64,000 nucleotides of DNA from Proteles cristata cristata (taxonomy: Eukaryota; Chordata; Mammalia; Carnivora; Hyaenidae): NCBI GenBank assembly GCA_017311185.1, contig JAESUZ010003883.1, positions 1,631,501 through 1,695,500 of the forward strand, written 5' to 3'. The position numbers were made by a program, and so were the translations under genes. Below, one piece after another: positions 46,289 through 58,322 of the stretch; the stretch's first letter is position 1; every line of letters starts with the position of its first letter. The notes under the pieces are model-generated. The model worked only from the letters and a program-made list of their open reading frames with translations, searched no databases and was not told the DNA's origin.

Positions 46289-48232
46289 TTTAGTTAGCTT
46301 TCCGGCTCTTCTTGGTTTTAGAGACCTGTTATGCTCTCTGTTTCTATGAGCGCTGCTATGTCCAAGAAGACTCTTTGACTTTCCAGGGCCTATCCTTTTA
46401 GAGATTGTGTTTTGAATGGTATCCCTCGGTCACTCTTGTTGGGACCTTAGTTATTTTATTTTCCTATTCGTAGTGATATTTGGGACTCTTCACCTTGTGT
46501 ACTCTAGCTTGTTTCTTGAGGTAGCCCTGGAAAAGAAAACAGATAGAAAAACACACAGGGAACAGGAGCACACAAATGCACAGGCTAATTCAACTAACAT
46601 GCAAAGTGAGAGGGAGAACGAAAAAGTTAAGAGAAAAGATGGAGGAGGGAGGGCGAATAATAGGGAGTACAAAATACATAAAAGGGTCAAAAAGAGGAAA
46701 AGAAAAGGAAAAAAGAAGAAAACCGATGGACAAAGAACGGTTTAAAGCATATACCTGGATTTCCCAGCTAAAGTTAAATAGCCGTGTGTATGCAGTACTG
46801 GTTGAAGAGCATAGAGAAAAAGAGAGAAGGCAGGGCGAGACGAGGCAGAATTGGAAATAGAATGAACAGGCAGAAGGGATAAGAAGCTTTTTTCAAAGAG
46901 GTAAAGGGTAGAATATGGTTGGTAGGTGAGAGAAGGATGCTGGAATTATCCAGAGAAACTATATAGTCTAATTACTCCTGAGAGAAAGAGCTGAAAATGT
47001 AGGCAGGCGTAGAATTTACATTTACAGAATGGACTTTTGTGATTGTTTAAGCAAGCTGGCGACCAGAGTTAATCAGGTCAGTGTTTTGGGGAAAAAAAGT
47101 GAGAAAAGAGAAATAAGAAGAAAAAAAGAAAGAGAAAAGAAAGGGGGGAAAAAAGAAAGAAGAAAAGAAAAAAGTAAAAAAAAGGAAAAAAGAAAGAAAA
47201 AAAAAGGGAGGAGGGCACCTCTCAGGCAGGGATGGGCGTGGCGTGATCCGATGCCTCAGGCGGGGGTTCTGCCTTGGCGATTGTGGGGACGAGAGTGATG
47301 GTGCTCCAGTCCCTTCTTGAACCCCGCGCTGCAACTCGCTTTTTTGGGCATGTCAACTCCCCGTTTCGGGGACGCAGCCGAAGTTGGTTGCACTCTTCAA
47401 CCCAGGCCAGTTCCAATCTCCAAATCCCAGTCCGCACGCCCCGCTGAAGTTGCCTTAGACACAGCTTCCCGGGCAAACCTCTCGGGCTATTCCTGGCTCC
47501 CTGCTGAGCTCTGAGGGCGGAGTCAGAATCGCAGCTTCCTTCTCTAGGTCAGGCTGGCGCTCATGCGCGGGGGCTTGCCTGCCGCGTGTGCTGAGCCCGA
47601 GCCCGCTGGAGTGAGGAAAACCGGGTCCCTCTATGGATCGTCACCTGAAACACGAACTCACAGGCAAATTTCCCAGTTTTTAGCTCTTTGCCTTCCCTCT
47701 CGAGTTCCAGCCAGCCAGGAGCGCGGACGCCCGGTGTCAGCGCGGCTCTTTCAGGGGTCCCAGCCGCCCTGGAGCTACAATGGCGGCAGGCGCGCCGCCG
47801 CTCTGAAATCCAACCTCCAGGAGCGGCACAAAGAAGCAGTTTGTGTGCTCAGCCTCCCCCAGGACCAGTTGTCGCGAGGGGACCTGGTGTGCAGGTATTT
47901 GGCAAGTACGGTCTTTCTATGCACCAAGCGGAGGTTTTTTTCCCCGCTGAGCGAAGGTTTTTCTGTTTCGGACTCTCTTCTTTTCTCCTCTCACTCCCTG
48001 TAGAGGGTAGAGGGGGATCGCCTCCCACCCTGGAGTCTCCGATCCCGGCCCGATTTTATCTTCCCCAGTTTGCACTCACGTTAGAAGGCTTCTCAGTGGA
48101 TTCTGCATCCTTTTTCTCCCAGTCTCTCAGGTTTTGTAAGGTTTCCAATGGCTTCAGATCTTTTCTGTGTGATGTATGGGCGCGAGTGCAAGTACGGAGC
48201 TCCTTACTTCTCCGCCATCTTGCCCTCTCCTC
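46289..48232 (-). promoter_or_regulatory. L1 5' UTR with internal promoter
   Basis: About 1.94 kb upstream of ORF1. The distal kilobase (47215-48232) is GC-rich with many CpGs, in contrast to the AT-rich intron. The extreme 5' end carries a YY1-type AAGATGGCGG on the minus strand, 12 nt inside the element, which in characterised L1s sets the transcription start. A purine/pyrimidine tract occupies 47085-47210. L1 5' UTRs often also drive antisense transcription, which here would run in the GRID2 sense direction. Activity is inferred, not seen. Confidence 0.75.
47085..47210 (+). repeat. (GAAA)n purine tract in the L1 5' UTR
   Basis: About 125 bp of almost pure A/G built of AGAAA, AAAGA and GGAAA units; on the L1 sense strand it is polypyrimidine. 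It may differ in length between copies. Confidence 0.85.
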
Positions 48233-48244
48233 TCTTTTATTAAA

Positions 48245-48659
48245 TTTGAATGTGTATTAATTTTGTATTCGATGTTGTAGGTTTTTACAAAATATATTCT
48301 TTGGTTGGATGTTATTTTATTGGTTGAAACCTATAATCCCTTTAATAGAATTTGATACATACCGCAAATAAAAAGCTTTCATGGACAGTCTCAGAAGTCC
48401 ATACTCTTCTGAGGACTTTTGCCCCCACTGAAGGTCTCTAGGAAGTATGGCATAGCTTTACGTCACTCACTTCTCACTAAATACTCACAACCTCACGTCC
48501 AGTATTTCAGTGAATCCCGTTAGCTCTTTATGAGTTACCGACAATCCAATTCTTATCAAAACCATTTTCTTACCCATTTTATGGTCAGCTCACTTACAGT
48601 TTACTGCAAAGGACTTATAATTGATCTCCTAGCTTCTATCCCATTCCTTCCAATCAATT
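48245..48659. other. Intron, no assigned feature
   Basis: Ordinary intronic sequence following the L1 target duplication. Nothing recognised. Confidence 0.45.
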
Positions 48660-49200
48660 GTCAATAGTAACTGTCAACTGCCTAGTGAACTGTTAAACAT
48701 ATTAGATCATGTCCCTCCTCTGCTCAGAGCCCATTTGGCTGACCATCTCAGTGGAAGTAACAGCTAAAGTCATTACAGGTTTAAAGGCCCTGTTTAAGCT
48801 CCACCTGACACACACCCATTACAGCTCAGACAGTTCCTATTTGATTCTAGTTCCCTAGCTTTCAGCCACATTAGTGTTCCTCCATCTCTCAAACATGTCA
48901 GAGAAACTCGTGCCTGACACATTTGCACTTACTCTATTCTCAGTCTGGAATGCTCTTTCTACAGAGGCTCTTCCTTATTGAAGGTACTGCCTTTTCTCAC
49001 ATGCTCTTTGTTCTCATTATTTGTTTAATTTTTCCTCACAGTACTTATCACCCTCTGACATAACATATATATTACTTATTTTTCATCTGTTACTCCCATT
49101 ATAATGTAGGTCTAGAAGGGTAGAGATGTCTGTTTATTGTTTGCTTTATTCACTGTCATATTCCTAACATGTGCCCAGCATTAACACTCTTGAATGACTT
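48660..49200 (+). mobile_element. L2 LINE fragment, sense
   Basis: In L2 order: TGTCCCTCCTCTGCTCAGAG, CATTTGCACTTACTCTATTC, CTGGAATGCTCTTTCTACAG, TCACAGTACTTATCACCCTC, and ATAATGTAGGTCTAGAAGGG. About 540 bp of the L2 3' half, moderately diverged. Confidence 0.82.
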
Positions 49201-50567
49201 AAAAAAAAATCTGAGTTTCTGCTATTTTCCTGTAAGGAATATTATTTTGAATAGAAATACCATTAGTCATAAACATTCCAAGTTTAATTTTATATGACTT
49301 CCACTATATTCTGATATTTAGTTTGTTTTATGCTTTTATATGCTGATGGAAAGTAAGTCTTATCATAAGGTTCTGCTGACATTTATTAACATTACTGTTT
49401 TTGGCAATATTTTGACACGAATATGATATATCAACCAGAAGGTGTATAAATATCATCATCATTCTGAAGTCAAATGTTACCAAGTTCTTCAGCTTAGTAT
49501 TTTGTAGACTTCTCACATTTGGTATTGCCCACTCACTTCTTGTGACTGCAGTATGCTGTATCTCAAAACGTGTGCTTCATACTTTTTCTTGGGATAACTA
49601 CACTTACGAAGTACTGTGTACCTAGTAAACCTTAACAATATTTATAGAATAGAATTGACTCTCGCATGTGGTTGTGCAGTCATAAGATTCACTTAGGAGT
49701 TAAATTAACAAAATAATCAAGACTAGGACCAAACAAACAAACAAAAAATATCCAGCAGTCCTATTTGGAAAGCAAACTGAGAGTCTGGTATTTCTAAGTT
49801 TATATATGATAATCACATGATCCATAAAATCAGTCTCCTAAAATGTATTTTCAAGGGAAAATCAGTAAATGAGAACTAATGTACTTAGGATTGTTGTGAT
49901 TGCCTATTGTCCTTGGTAACTTTGTATTCCCAGTTACAGCATCCTATATTTCTTTCAGAGTCTCATCGCAACAAAATGAACATTTTTTTTCTGTGGTTTT
50001 GCCACTCTATATTTGACCTATAAGTCACTAAGATGTAACCATTCCATTATTTGAAAGCAATGTATAAAATCAAATATTTTTAAAATGAATCACTGCATAC
50101 TAATAGCTTTATGGTCAATTCACAGTATTTTTTTTCATTTAAATAACTGCTTAAAAAATTGGAATCATAAATAATATGTTAGATATGGTTTTAGGAAGTT
50201 AAAAGGGCTTTTAAATTAACTTCTATGATTTATAATGTGAATGTTGTGTGATAAAAATACTTAAGCAAGGAGTTTGAAAGATACATTTAGTGCAATATTT
50301 TCTAAATATTTGCTCCTTCATAAAATCCTTTGCAAAAGCTCCTTATAAAATATTTTCACTGCAGACCCCTGCGACCTTCTTTTCTTCTCTCCAAGCAACT
50401 CAGATATTCTTTTCCTTTACACTGCCTAGACTGTTTATTATTCTGCAGATGGTCTTCATGTTTGTTTTACTATCCTGATACCTTGACGTGTTTTTAATAA
50501 CAAATCTCATACCATTAGCCTTTTTAACTTATAGAGGTATCAAATATTCATACAAAAATAATAATTT
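49201..50567. other. Intron, no assigned feature
   Basis: AT-rich; no exon or nameable repeat. Confidence 0.45.
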
Positions 50568-50760
50568 GTGGGCACTTGGAAGGCTCATTTGTTTAAACAT
50601 CCAACTCTTGATATGGACTCATGTCATGATCTCACGGCTCCTGAGATCCAGCCGCTCACTGGGCTCTGAGCTGACACCACAGAGACTGCTTGAAATTGTC
50701 TCTTTCTCTCTCTCTCTGCCCCTCTCTCTCTCACTCAAAATAAGTAAACTTTTAAAAAAA
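50568..50760 (+). mobile_element. SINEC, older copy
   Basis: Diverged head GTGGGCACTTGGAAGGCTCA, then CATGTCATGATCTCACGGCT, a (CT)n stretch and the A-rich tail AACTTTTAAAAAAATATTTT. Confidence 0.88.
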
Positions 50761-51689
50761 TATTTTTTTTCCAAGGAGAATGGCGATCATTAGTTTTGTA
50801 TCCCTAAGCAAAATATAAGTTCACACTGTGCATAAAGACAATTCTTCTTTGCTTCGGCCCAGGAGCATGTTTTATGAGAGGAAAAAAATTAAACAGTCCA
50901 TTAAGGAATATTCTATTTTTAATGTCTTTGAGCTGTGCAAGTGAGCAGAATTACAAGGAATTTCCAGCAACTCATTCCTAGTTTCGCCATCCTGGTGTTC
51001 TGTGAAGTTGTGCATTCTAAAACCCCTAAACAGCTCTCAGTAAAGCCTTGGCAATAGAGCTTGTCACTTGTACCTATCAGAAATGTCAGATGCTTTTTGC
51101 CAACTCTATCACTAGCAAACAATATTGCATAGTTATTAAAATATGGGAATTAACTACAAAATCTGCAAGTGGCAAACAGTGTTGTAAATCAACTAAGCAA
51201 TTAGCATGAGATTTTTTAAGTGACTGAATACAAATTCAGAATTATGAAGTTATTACCTAATAACCCAACAAGTGATGTGAATATATCCTTGCTAATGTGG
51301 AAATTATCAAACCAATGAAATACTCTTTTCTACAAGCAGGTCTATGGATCCTCATGCTAATGCAGTTAGATTGATAAACTACAAGCATTCTGTGAAAGCT
51401 TTGTTTATTCCAATTGCTGAGGATTGCGCTTAGAGAATCTGTCATCCAAATGATCAGCAAATCGAAATCTGCAATTTGTTTTCATTTAATAGACAGACAG
51501 GTTTCCACCAGCTTAAACTCGGGTCTATTAATACTCTTTGAAGCTAATTGCTGGAAAATGAATTTTAAAGGCAGGCTTTTTATAATTTCTTCCCCCTCCT
51601 ACCCTGCACTCTTCATCTGTATAATAGAAAACTCAAGGCCACCTGTATATACTTTGGAAATATATGTTAAATAGGCACAGGCTATAATC
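50761..51689. other. Repeat-poor intronic block
   Basis: About 930 bp without a recognisable transposon. The part 51130-51560 is complex sequence rich in ATTA/TAAT cores, including AGCAATTAGC and CCAATTGCTGAGG. No exon is seen. It is a candidate conserved non-coding element, judged only on texture. Confidence 0.35.
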
Positions 51690-51880
51690 TCCTGTCTTTC
51701 ATCTGCATTGTTGCAAAGGACCCCTAGACCTTGCCTCTGTCACAATTCATTCTATACTCTGTTCTCAAAATTACTTTCTGAGTATGCTATTTCCCTTCCA
51801 CAAAGCTCCAGTTCCCTGCCAAATAAAAGGCAGAAACCTTAGTATGGTTTCAATGCTCTCCATTATCTGGTCTCACTTAT
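51690..51880 (+). mobile_element. L2 LINE fragment, sense
   Basis: GACCTTGCCTCTGTCACAAT, then TTCCCTGCCAAATAAAAGGC and TGCTCTCCATTATCTGGTCT. Resembles the protein-coding end of L2. Confidence 0.6.
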
Positions 51881-51884
51881 CATA

Positions 51885-52470
51885 CTTTCATTTTTGTTTA
51901 TATACAATGTAACACCCATACAGGAAAAAAGGTTCAAATAATTACAATAAGGTAACAACCAGAAAACACTGTCTAGAACATAGAATGTTCTCATTATGAC
52001 AGGAGCCATCTTTCCATATGTATCTTTCTGATATCGTCCCTAACGTCCCAGAGCTAATCACCTCCTCCATTTTCTTTATAGTATCTCCATCTGGGTGTGA
52101 ATCCTTGGATACATAGTTAACTTTACCTTTTTATATAAATGGAATCATACTGTTTTCTTCAGGTATTGTTTTTTTCACCCAACATTATTCTTTTAAAAGT
52201 CCATTCATGTTATTGATTTCTTAAATTTTAAGCTGTTTAGTATTACATTGCATCCATATACCACAATATATTTATCTTTTCCATATTGATGAACATTTGG
52301 ATTTTATTGTTTCCAGATTTGGGCTTTACAAACAATGTTGCTACAAGCATTCTTGGGTATATATTTTGGTTCCAAGCATTCTCTAAGTGCTCAGACCCAA
52401 GGATCGAAATTGTTATAACATTGCTATACATGTCTTCATGGTAGATAAATATTTATGTAACATTCAAAAA
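51885..52470 (-). mobile_element. Ancient L1 (L1M-type) 3' ORF2 fragment
   Basis: The plus strand shows ATATAAATGGAATCATACTG, TTTCACCCAACATTATTC, TAGTATTACATTGCATCCAT and AACAATGTTGCTACAAGCAT, which is the antisense of the L1 ORF2 end seen in other old L1s. Highly degenerate. Confidence 0.6.
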
Positions 52471-52547
52471 CAGGCAACACTAATCTGCCTATAAATATCT
52501 CTATTCTCTACTAAGTATGTTGAGATTTTTTCTAACGTGTTGAACCA

Positions 52548-52765
52548 GGGCACCTGTGTGGCTCAGTCAGCTAAGAGTCTGACTCTTGGTTTCACTCACG
52601 TCATGATTGTGCAGTTTGTGAGTTCAAGCCCTTCAATGGGCTCTGTGCACACAGTGCAGAGCCTGCTTGGGATTCCTTCCCTTGCCCCCTCTGCCCTTCT
52701 CCTGCTTGTGCTGTCTTTCTCTCTCACGAAATAAATAAATAAATTTAAAAATTTTTTAAATAAAA
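52548..52765 (+). mobile_element. SINEC with 10-bp target duplication
   Basis: Head GGGCACCTGTGTGGCTCAGT, TTTGTGAGTTCAAGCCC, tail GAAATAAATAAATAAATTTA. TGTTGAACCA at 52538-52547 and 52766-52775. Confidence 0.94.
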
Positions 52766-53027
52766 TGTTGAACCAATTTAAACATCCAGCAATAGTGAAT
52801 GATAGCTTGTTTCTTCATATACTTAGCAATTTGGGATCATCAGACTACCCAGCTTTCTGCTTCTCATCTCTGTCCTCTTGCTTTGGGATTTTCTACTTGT
52901 TTATTCCTCTGCAGCATGGGTATTAATTCTAAACTGTTACAGGTCATTAATTCCCTCTTCATCTGTTTCTTATCTGCTGATTAACTCAGTCATTAAATTC
53001 TTAACTCTGGATATTATCTTTACCAAT

Positions 53028-53305
<278 letters not shown>

Positions 53306-53640
53306 TTTACCAATTCTTAAATTTCTGTTTAGTTGTTTTCAAATTGTCTAATGACACTTCATATGTTTTCCAATTTCCTGTCAATTTGTCCTATATTTCC
53401 TTAAATACAGTAACATAATTTTTATAATATGCATCTGAAAATTTCAGTATCTGAGTTCTCGAAGATCTGTTTCTGTTGTATATTATTTCTGCCAGTTCTA
53501 TTTGTGAAATAGAATTTCATTTTACATGATATGTTTGACTTCTGTTTTGAATATTGTATTCAAGCAATTACTTGAAGGAATAATGTTAAGACCAAAAATG
53601 ATGATACTTCCTCTAGGGAGTATTATGTTGTGTTTTGATT

Positions 53641-55375
53641 TATTTTTTGTTTTGTTTTGTTTTTCTGTCAAGCATCTGGAATTTCTCCCAGTCTCACACC
53701 AGTTTAAACTGTATTAAAATGTTAGACAAATTATGGAGACCTACATTTTAATCCATAAGTTGACAATTTTGAAGTCAAAAGAGAAAAAGTTGAAGTAAAT
53801 TGATTTATGATGAATTTCTGTTCTGTAACTTATTGTGTGATCTTGAGACATTTTTCCTAGCTTTTCTTATCTGTTAAAATAGTACAAATATGGTAACCCC
53901 CAAAATGGTGATTGGGTGATTTTTTTTTTTTTTTTTTAGTTTCCCTTGTGTTTCTCTGGTGTTTTGTGTGTACTAATTATGGTGTGTTTTGATTTTGTTT
54001 TGCTTTGTATTTTTTGAGTATGTGGCTTTTCCCAGTATTAAGTTATGATTATTATGAAAGTGGTGCTCATGACCTTTTACAATATTGAGTATAGTGAGTA
54101 CTATACTCACTATATTGAGCATAGTACCTTGGTGTTGTAGCCCCTCTATTCGTGTTAAATAGATAAATCTGTGAATGAATAAATATTGGAAATAGGTGCA
54201 TAGATAAAAATGATTCAACCAAGATCAGTATTGCCATAAATAAGGTCAGAATATTGTTTGTATTATAGGTCCTAGACTTTCAATATAATTTATATTGCTA
54301 TGTTTACTTGTCCACTTTATTGGCTGATTGTCCTCATAAAGCACAACTGGTATGAGGTAGGGTTTACAAATAATGATCTGAATCTGGAAAAGAGCTTAAA
54401 AACAAAGCTTAAAAACATCTATCTAGAAGAGAAGTGATAGGATGTAATAAAGGTTTATTTCACTCATAAAATTTAAAAAGCATGTTCATTAATAATTCAT
54501 CAACCCTCTTTAAAAGAGCCCTTGGTAAAACCATTTTTACTCTATACCTTTAATCAATTCTAGCTGATTTTGCTAGTACCAGATTTTGGCAACAAACCTC
54601 TGAAAAGATCTATCTGCCTCAGGATTCACTTACAATATTGAAATTAAAAATAATTTTAAGAGGAAAAATTAGCATATTAAGGAAATATAATTTAGCATTT
54701 TTAAACATTTGCTCTAAAGAGAGAGGAGTAAAAATTAAAAAAACAGCAATATTTCATTCAAAGCATACATCAGAATAATATTTGTGCCACATAGATCATT
54801 TAGTTTTGCAATGCATTTAACTAATATTTTTATTTGTTACCTTGAAGAGTGATATTCAGCTTTCTGGTGACTAAATTACTGCTAATACTTTAGAGATTTA
54901 TTGGATTGTGAAGTCCATGGGTAAATAGAGAATACATATGGTTCAAAATTATTGATAGAGGAATCAGTCAAGTAAAATATTTTATAAACCGTCTTTCCTT
55001 TGGTTCTTCAGTGGATAGGCATTTATCATATAGATTAATTCTAGTTCTAGAATTCTAGAATTTCATAAGCTTATCTGCATGCTTCTGAATATAATCTTTT
55101 TTTTTTTCATTTATTCATACTGATCCTAATGACCTCATGGCCTACTTCTGACTATTTGTACACTACATACATAGAAACCATTGGCTAGGTTTCTATTTTG
55201 TCCATACAACTTAATGGACAGTAACAAATTCTACCAGTTATCTGAAAGATTATTATGCATTTTTAAATGAATCATCAAGACGTTCTGTATTTTACATATA
55301 ATATTAAAGGATTGATTGCTTACCTTTTTCTCATTTGGTATCATTTAGATTAAACAAATCAATATTATTAGAAAT
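53641..55375. other. Intron, mostly unassigned
   Basis: A MIR-like piece lies at about 53795-53910 (TGTAACTTATTGTGTGATCT, then CTTTTCTTATCTGTTAAAAT). A perfect inverted repeat lies at 54090-54114 with 11-bp arms (TATAGTGAGTA). No exon seen. Confidence 0.45.
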
Positions 55376-55387
55376 TATTATTCATTC

Positions 55388-55621
55388 CCTTTTTTTAAAT
55401 TTTTAAATGTTTTTTATTTATATCTGAGAGAGAGAGAGAGAGAGAGAGGGTGAACAGGGGAAGGTCAGAGAAAGAGAGGGAGATACAGAATCTGAAGCAG
55501 GCTTCAGGCTCTGAGCTGGCTGTTACCGCAGAACCCCACATAGGGCTTGAACCCATGAACCCTGAGATCGTGACCTGAGCTGAAGTCAGCCGCTTAACCG
55601 ACTGAGCCACCCAGGAGCCCC
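55388..55621 (-). mobile_element. SINEC with 12-bp target duplication
   Basis: The reverse complement starts GGGGCTCCTGGGTGGCTCAG; the body is modestly diverged with a (GA)n run at 55426-55448. TATTATTCATTC at 55376-55387 and 55622-55633. Confidence 0.95.
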
Positions 55622-55633
55622 TATTATTCATTC

Positions 55634-57572
55634 TCAAAACCTCTCTTCTACTAATCTATCAATCTGTCAGTGTTCATTAGCATCAAGTACTTCTCTGATG
55701 GAAAAACAATCAGGAGCTTATGAATTAAAAAAAAGATCGGAATTTCTTTTTTCTCACAATCTAAAGTCCTAGATTGTTAAGAGTCAAGTATTGCATTTCA
55801 CATGCAAACATAGACTTCTTCTGCCTTGTTTCTCTACTACGTGTGATGTGAACAGTTACTAGAGCCCCAGCCATTATGTGTTCATTCCAGCCAGGAACAA
55901 CAATGGACAAAGTACCTGCTTACATTGCATTGGCCAGAAGTAATCACATTGTCTCACCTTGCCTAAAAAGAGACTGTGAATTGTCTTCAGTCTCAGGTGC
56001 TAAAAATAAAAATATGTAAATAGATGGATATATATACATACATGTACATGTACTTAATTAATGAGAAAAGGAACAGCTCCTGGGGAACAAATAGCACCCC
56101 CTCCTTTTTTTTCCGGATTTATTATTTACTGATTTATTTTAGTTTAAGGTAATATATAAACAATTAACCAAGATCAAATTTTTTTAAAAAGAAAAAAACA
56201 TCAGTAGTTTAGAAAACCAAGATTTAAGAAACATTACATAATGACAATATCAACACAGTTGTAGATGAGCATCACAATTTGAATGGATTTTCTGGGTGTC
56301 CAAAGTGAAAGGGGACACCAAACGAATTAGTTAGATACCTTACTTTAATTATTCAGAAGAGGGCATTACTGAGGCAAAATAAAGCTCTCTTGGCTCTAAA
56401 CAATCCAAAAATATATCTCTTGGTATACTTTTTTGGGAAAACTGAATGTTATGGTGGACAATATTCCTATAAAAATGCAGCAACTCTATAAGCACTTACT
56501 TAGTGTCTTTGACTAAAAGCCAAAGTAAAGTATTATTTTACATCTCAATGAAGTCTCTTCCGGGAGTCCTGAAGGAAAAATGATCCAAGGATAAAATCTT
56601 TGGGTTTTCTGGCTGAGATCCAGGATAGAAAGATTTTAACCTGCCAGGAGGGCTAGATATGTATCTGTATCTGTATCTATCTATGTAATATGTATATAGA
56701 TAGGTATGTATATCTATGGATATCTATGTGTGTATCTATGTATATAGATAGATATAGATATATGGATGGTTATCTGTAAATATTGCTGTTCTAAAAAATT
56801 TCTGAATGAGTTTAGGATATTAAGGAATAAGTTACCTAATTTTCTATGGTCTACCAGCATGTTTCAAAACAACTGAGTTCTTTTAACACCAGGTGTTCTA
56901 AAGAGTGAAAGGAGCTTACTTATTAACTGTAAGAGGACACAAATTCAAAATGATAAAAGAGGTAGAAGCAGAAACCAATTTGCTAAATTTACTAAATTAC
57001 ACAATTTACCAAAATCTTAGGTGAATTTCTCATAGCAATAGGAGAGAAGCTATTTTTGCAATGAAATGTGTTTATATTTCAAAATTACTTTTCAGATAAC
57101 TCTCAGTAAATGTTATGTTATAAATTTTAGTTAAATTATATGTTCTTAGAACTTTTTGTTCTTTTCAGAGAGTTTATGCAGATTATATCTGTTAAAATAT
57201 TATTTTACATATTTTTTACATATATAGATAACAAATGCTTTGGGATACAATAAACTTATAGTTATTTGAACCTTAGATTGGTCCTAAGATGGCAAGAAAA
57301 ATGAATTCATGGCCGTGGAAGTTTTAGAGTTACTTTCATCTCATTTTGATATGGTAGTAATTAAATGAGAGATGAAAAGAAACTCAGCGATTAAACATTG
57401 TTCAATAGTGTGATACATTAATAACACAGAAGTTATATTGCTAAGTTAATTCTCTCAAAGTTCAAAGGCAATTTTTAAGCTGTTTCTAAGTAAAACTCTT
57501 TGAAGAATTAATTTTTGCTTTTAGGGAGAGAACTGTAGATTAACATCAAGGATTTCTCTTGTTTCCATTTAG
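55634..57572. other. Intron upstream of exon B
   Basis: Unique-looking AT-rich sequence with a TATC/GATA-type microsatellite at about 56658-56775 (CTGTATCTGTATCTATCTAT and TATAGATAGATATAGATATA). It ends with CTTGTTTCCATTTAG, the splice acceptor for exon B. Confidence 0.55.
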
Positions 57573-57839
<267 letters not shown>

Positions 57840-57999
57840 TAACTTGTAGAAGCTAATTTCATTTAAAATAAATGCAAGGCAAAGCCTTCAGTGGTGATGT
57901 TGAATGCAAAAGTCAGCAGAAGTTTTAGCCAGTATTATGATCTTTGTGTAAAGAAAAACTGATGACAGAATAAAGCTAATTTTTGAAGTATTTCTTATA

Positions 58000-58283
58000 A
58001 TAGAAAGTTATCTAGAACAAGGCTTCACTTTTGCCAAACTTGAACTCCAAACATTTGTATTCTTAGTGTTCTATTTCTCTTTGTTCTTTCATTTTTCAAA
58101 GAGGTACTTAAACTTCTCTATTTGCTTACCTCTATTTCTGTCAGTTTTTGCTTCAATTTCTTGAATCTCTGTTATTAGGCATATGCATGTTTATAATTAT
58201 TATGTCTTCCTGATGAATTTTTGAGTAGTTAGGTTCAGGTTTATAACACTATTTGATTTATATATGTCTCATTTTTCTCTCTG

Positions 58284-58322
<39 letters not shown>

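Larger units (their letters stand above)
41297..48232 (-). mobile_element. Full-length carnivore L1 retrotransposon
   Basis: A complete L1 about 6.9 kb long in antisense orientation to GRID2. In element order it has a 5' UTR (48232 to 46289), ORF1 (46288 to 45396), a 46-bp spacer, ORF2 (45349 to 41502), a 3' UTR and a short A-tail. TCTTTTATTAAA repeats at 41285-41296 and 48233-48244, a 12-bp target duplication proving a single insertion with both ends intact. Its 5' end carries CCGCCATCTT on the plus strand, the YY1-type AAGATGGCGG of L1 promoters. Both ORFs are broken, so it cannot move autonomously. Confidence 0.95.

Noticed and set aside
42207..46349. Many plus-strand open frames of 60-95 codons
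   Set aside because: They are antisense shadows of L1 ORF1/ORF2, rich in Ser/Phe/Leu as expected for the complement of A-rich coding sequence.
47688..48260. 190-codon plus-strand open frame over the L1 5' UTR
   Set aside because: Its first codon is TTG, not ATG, and the length follows from the GC-rich L1 5' UTR. The ATG-started 146-codon frame in another register is the only one worth testing.
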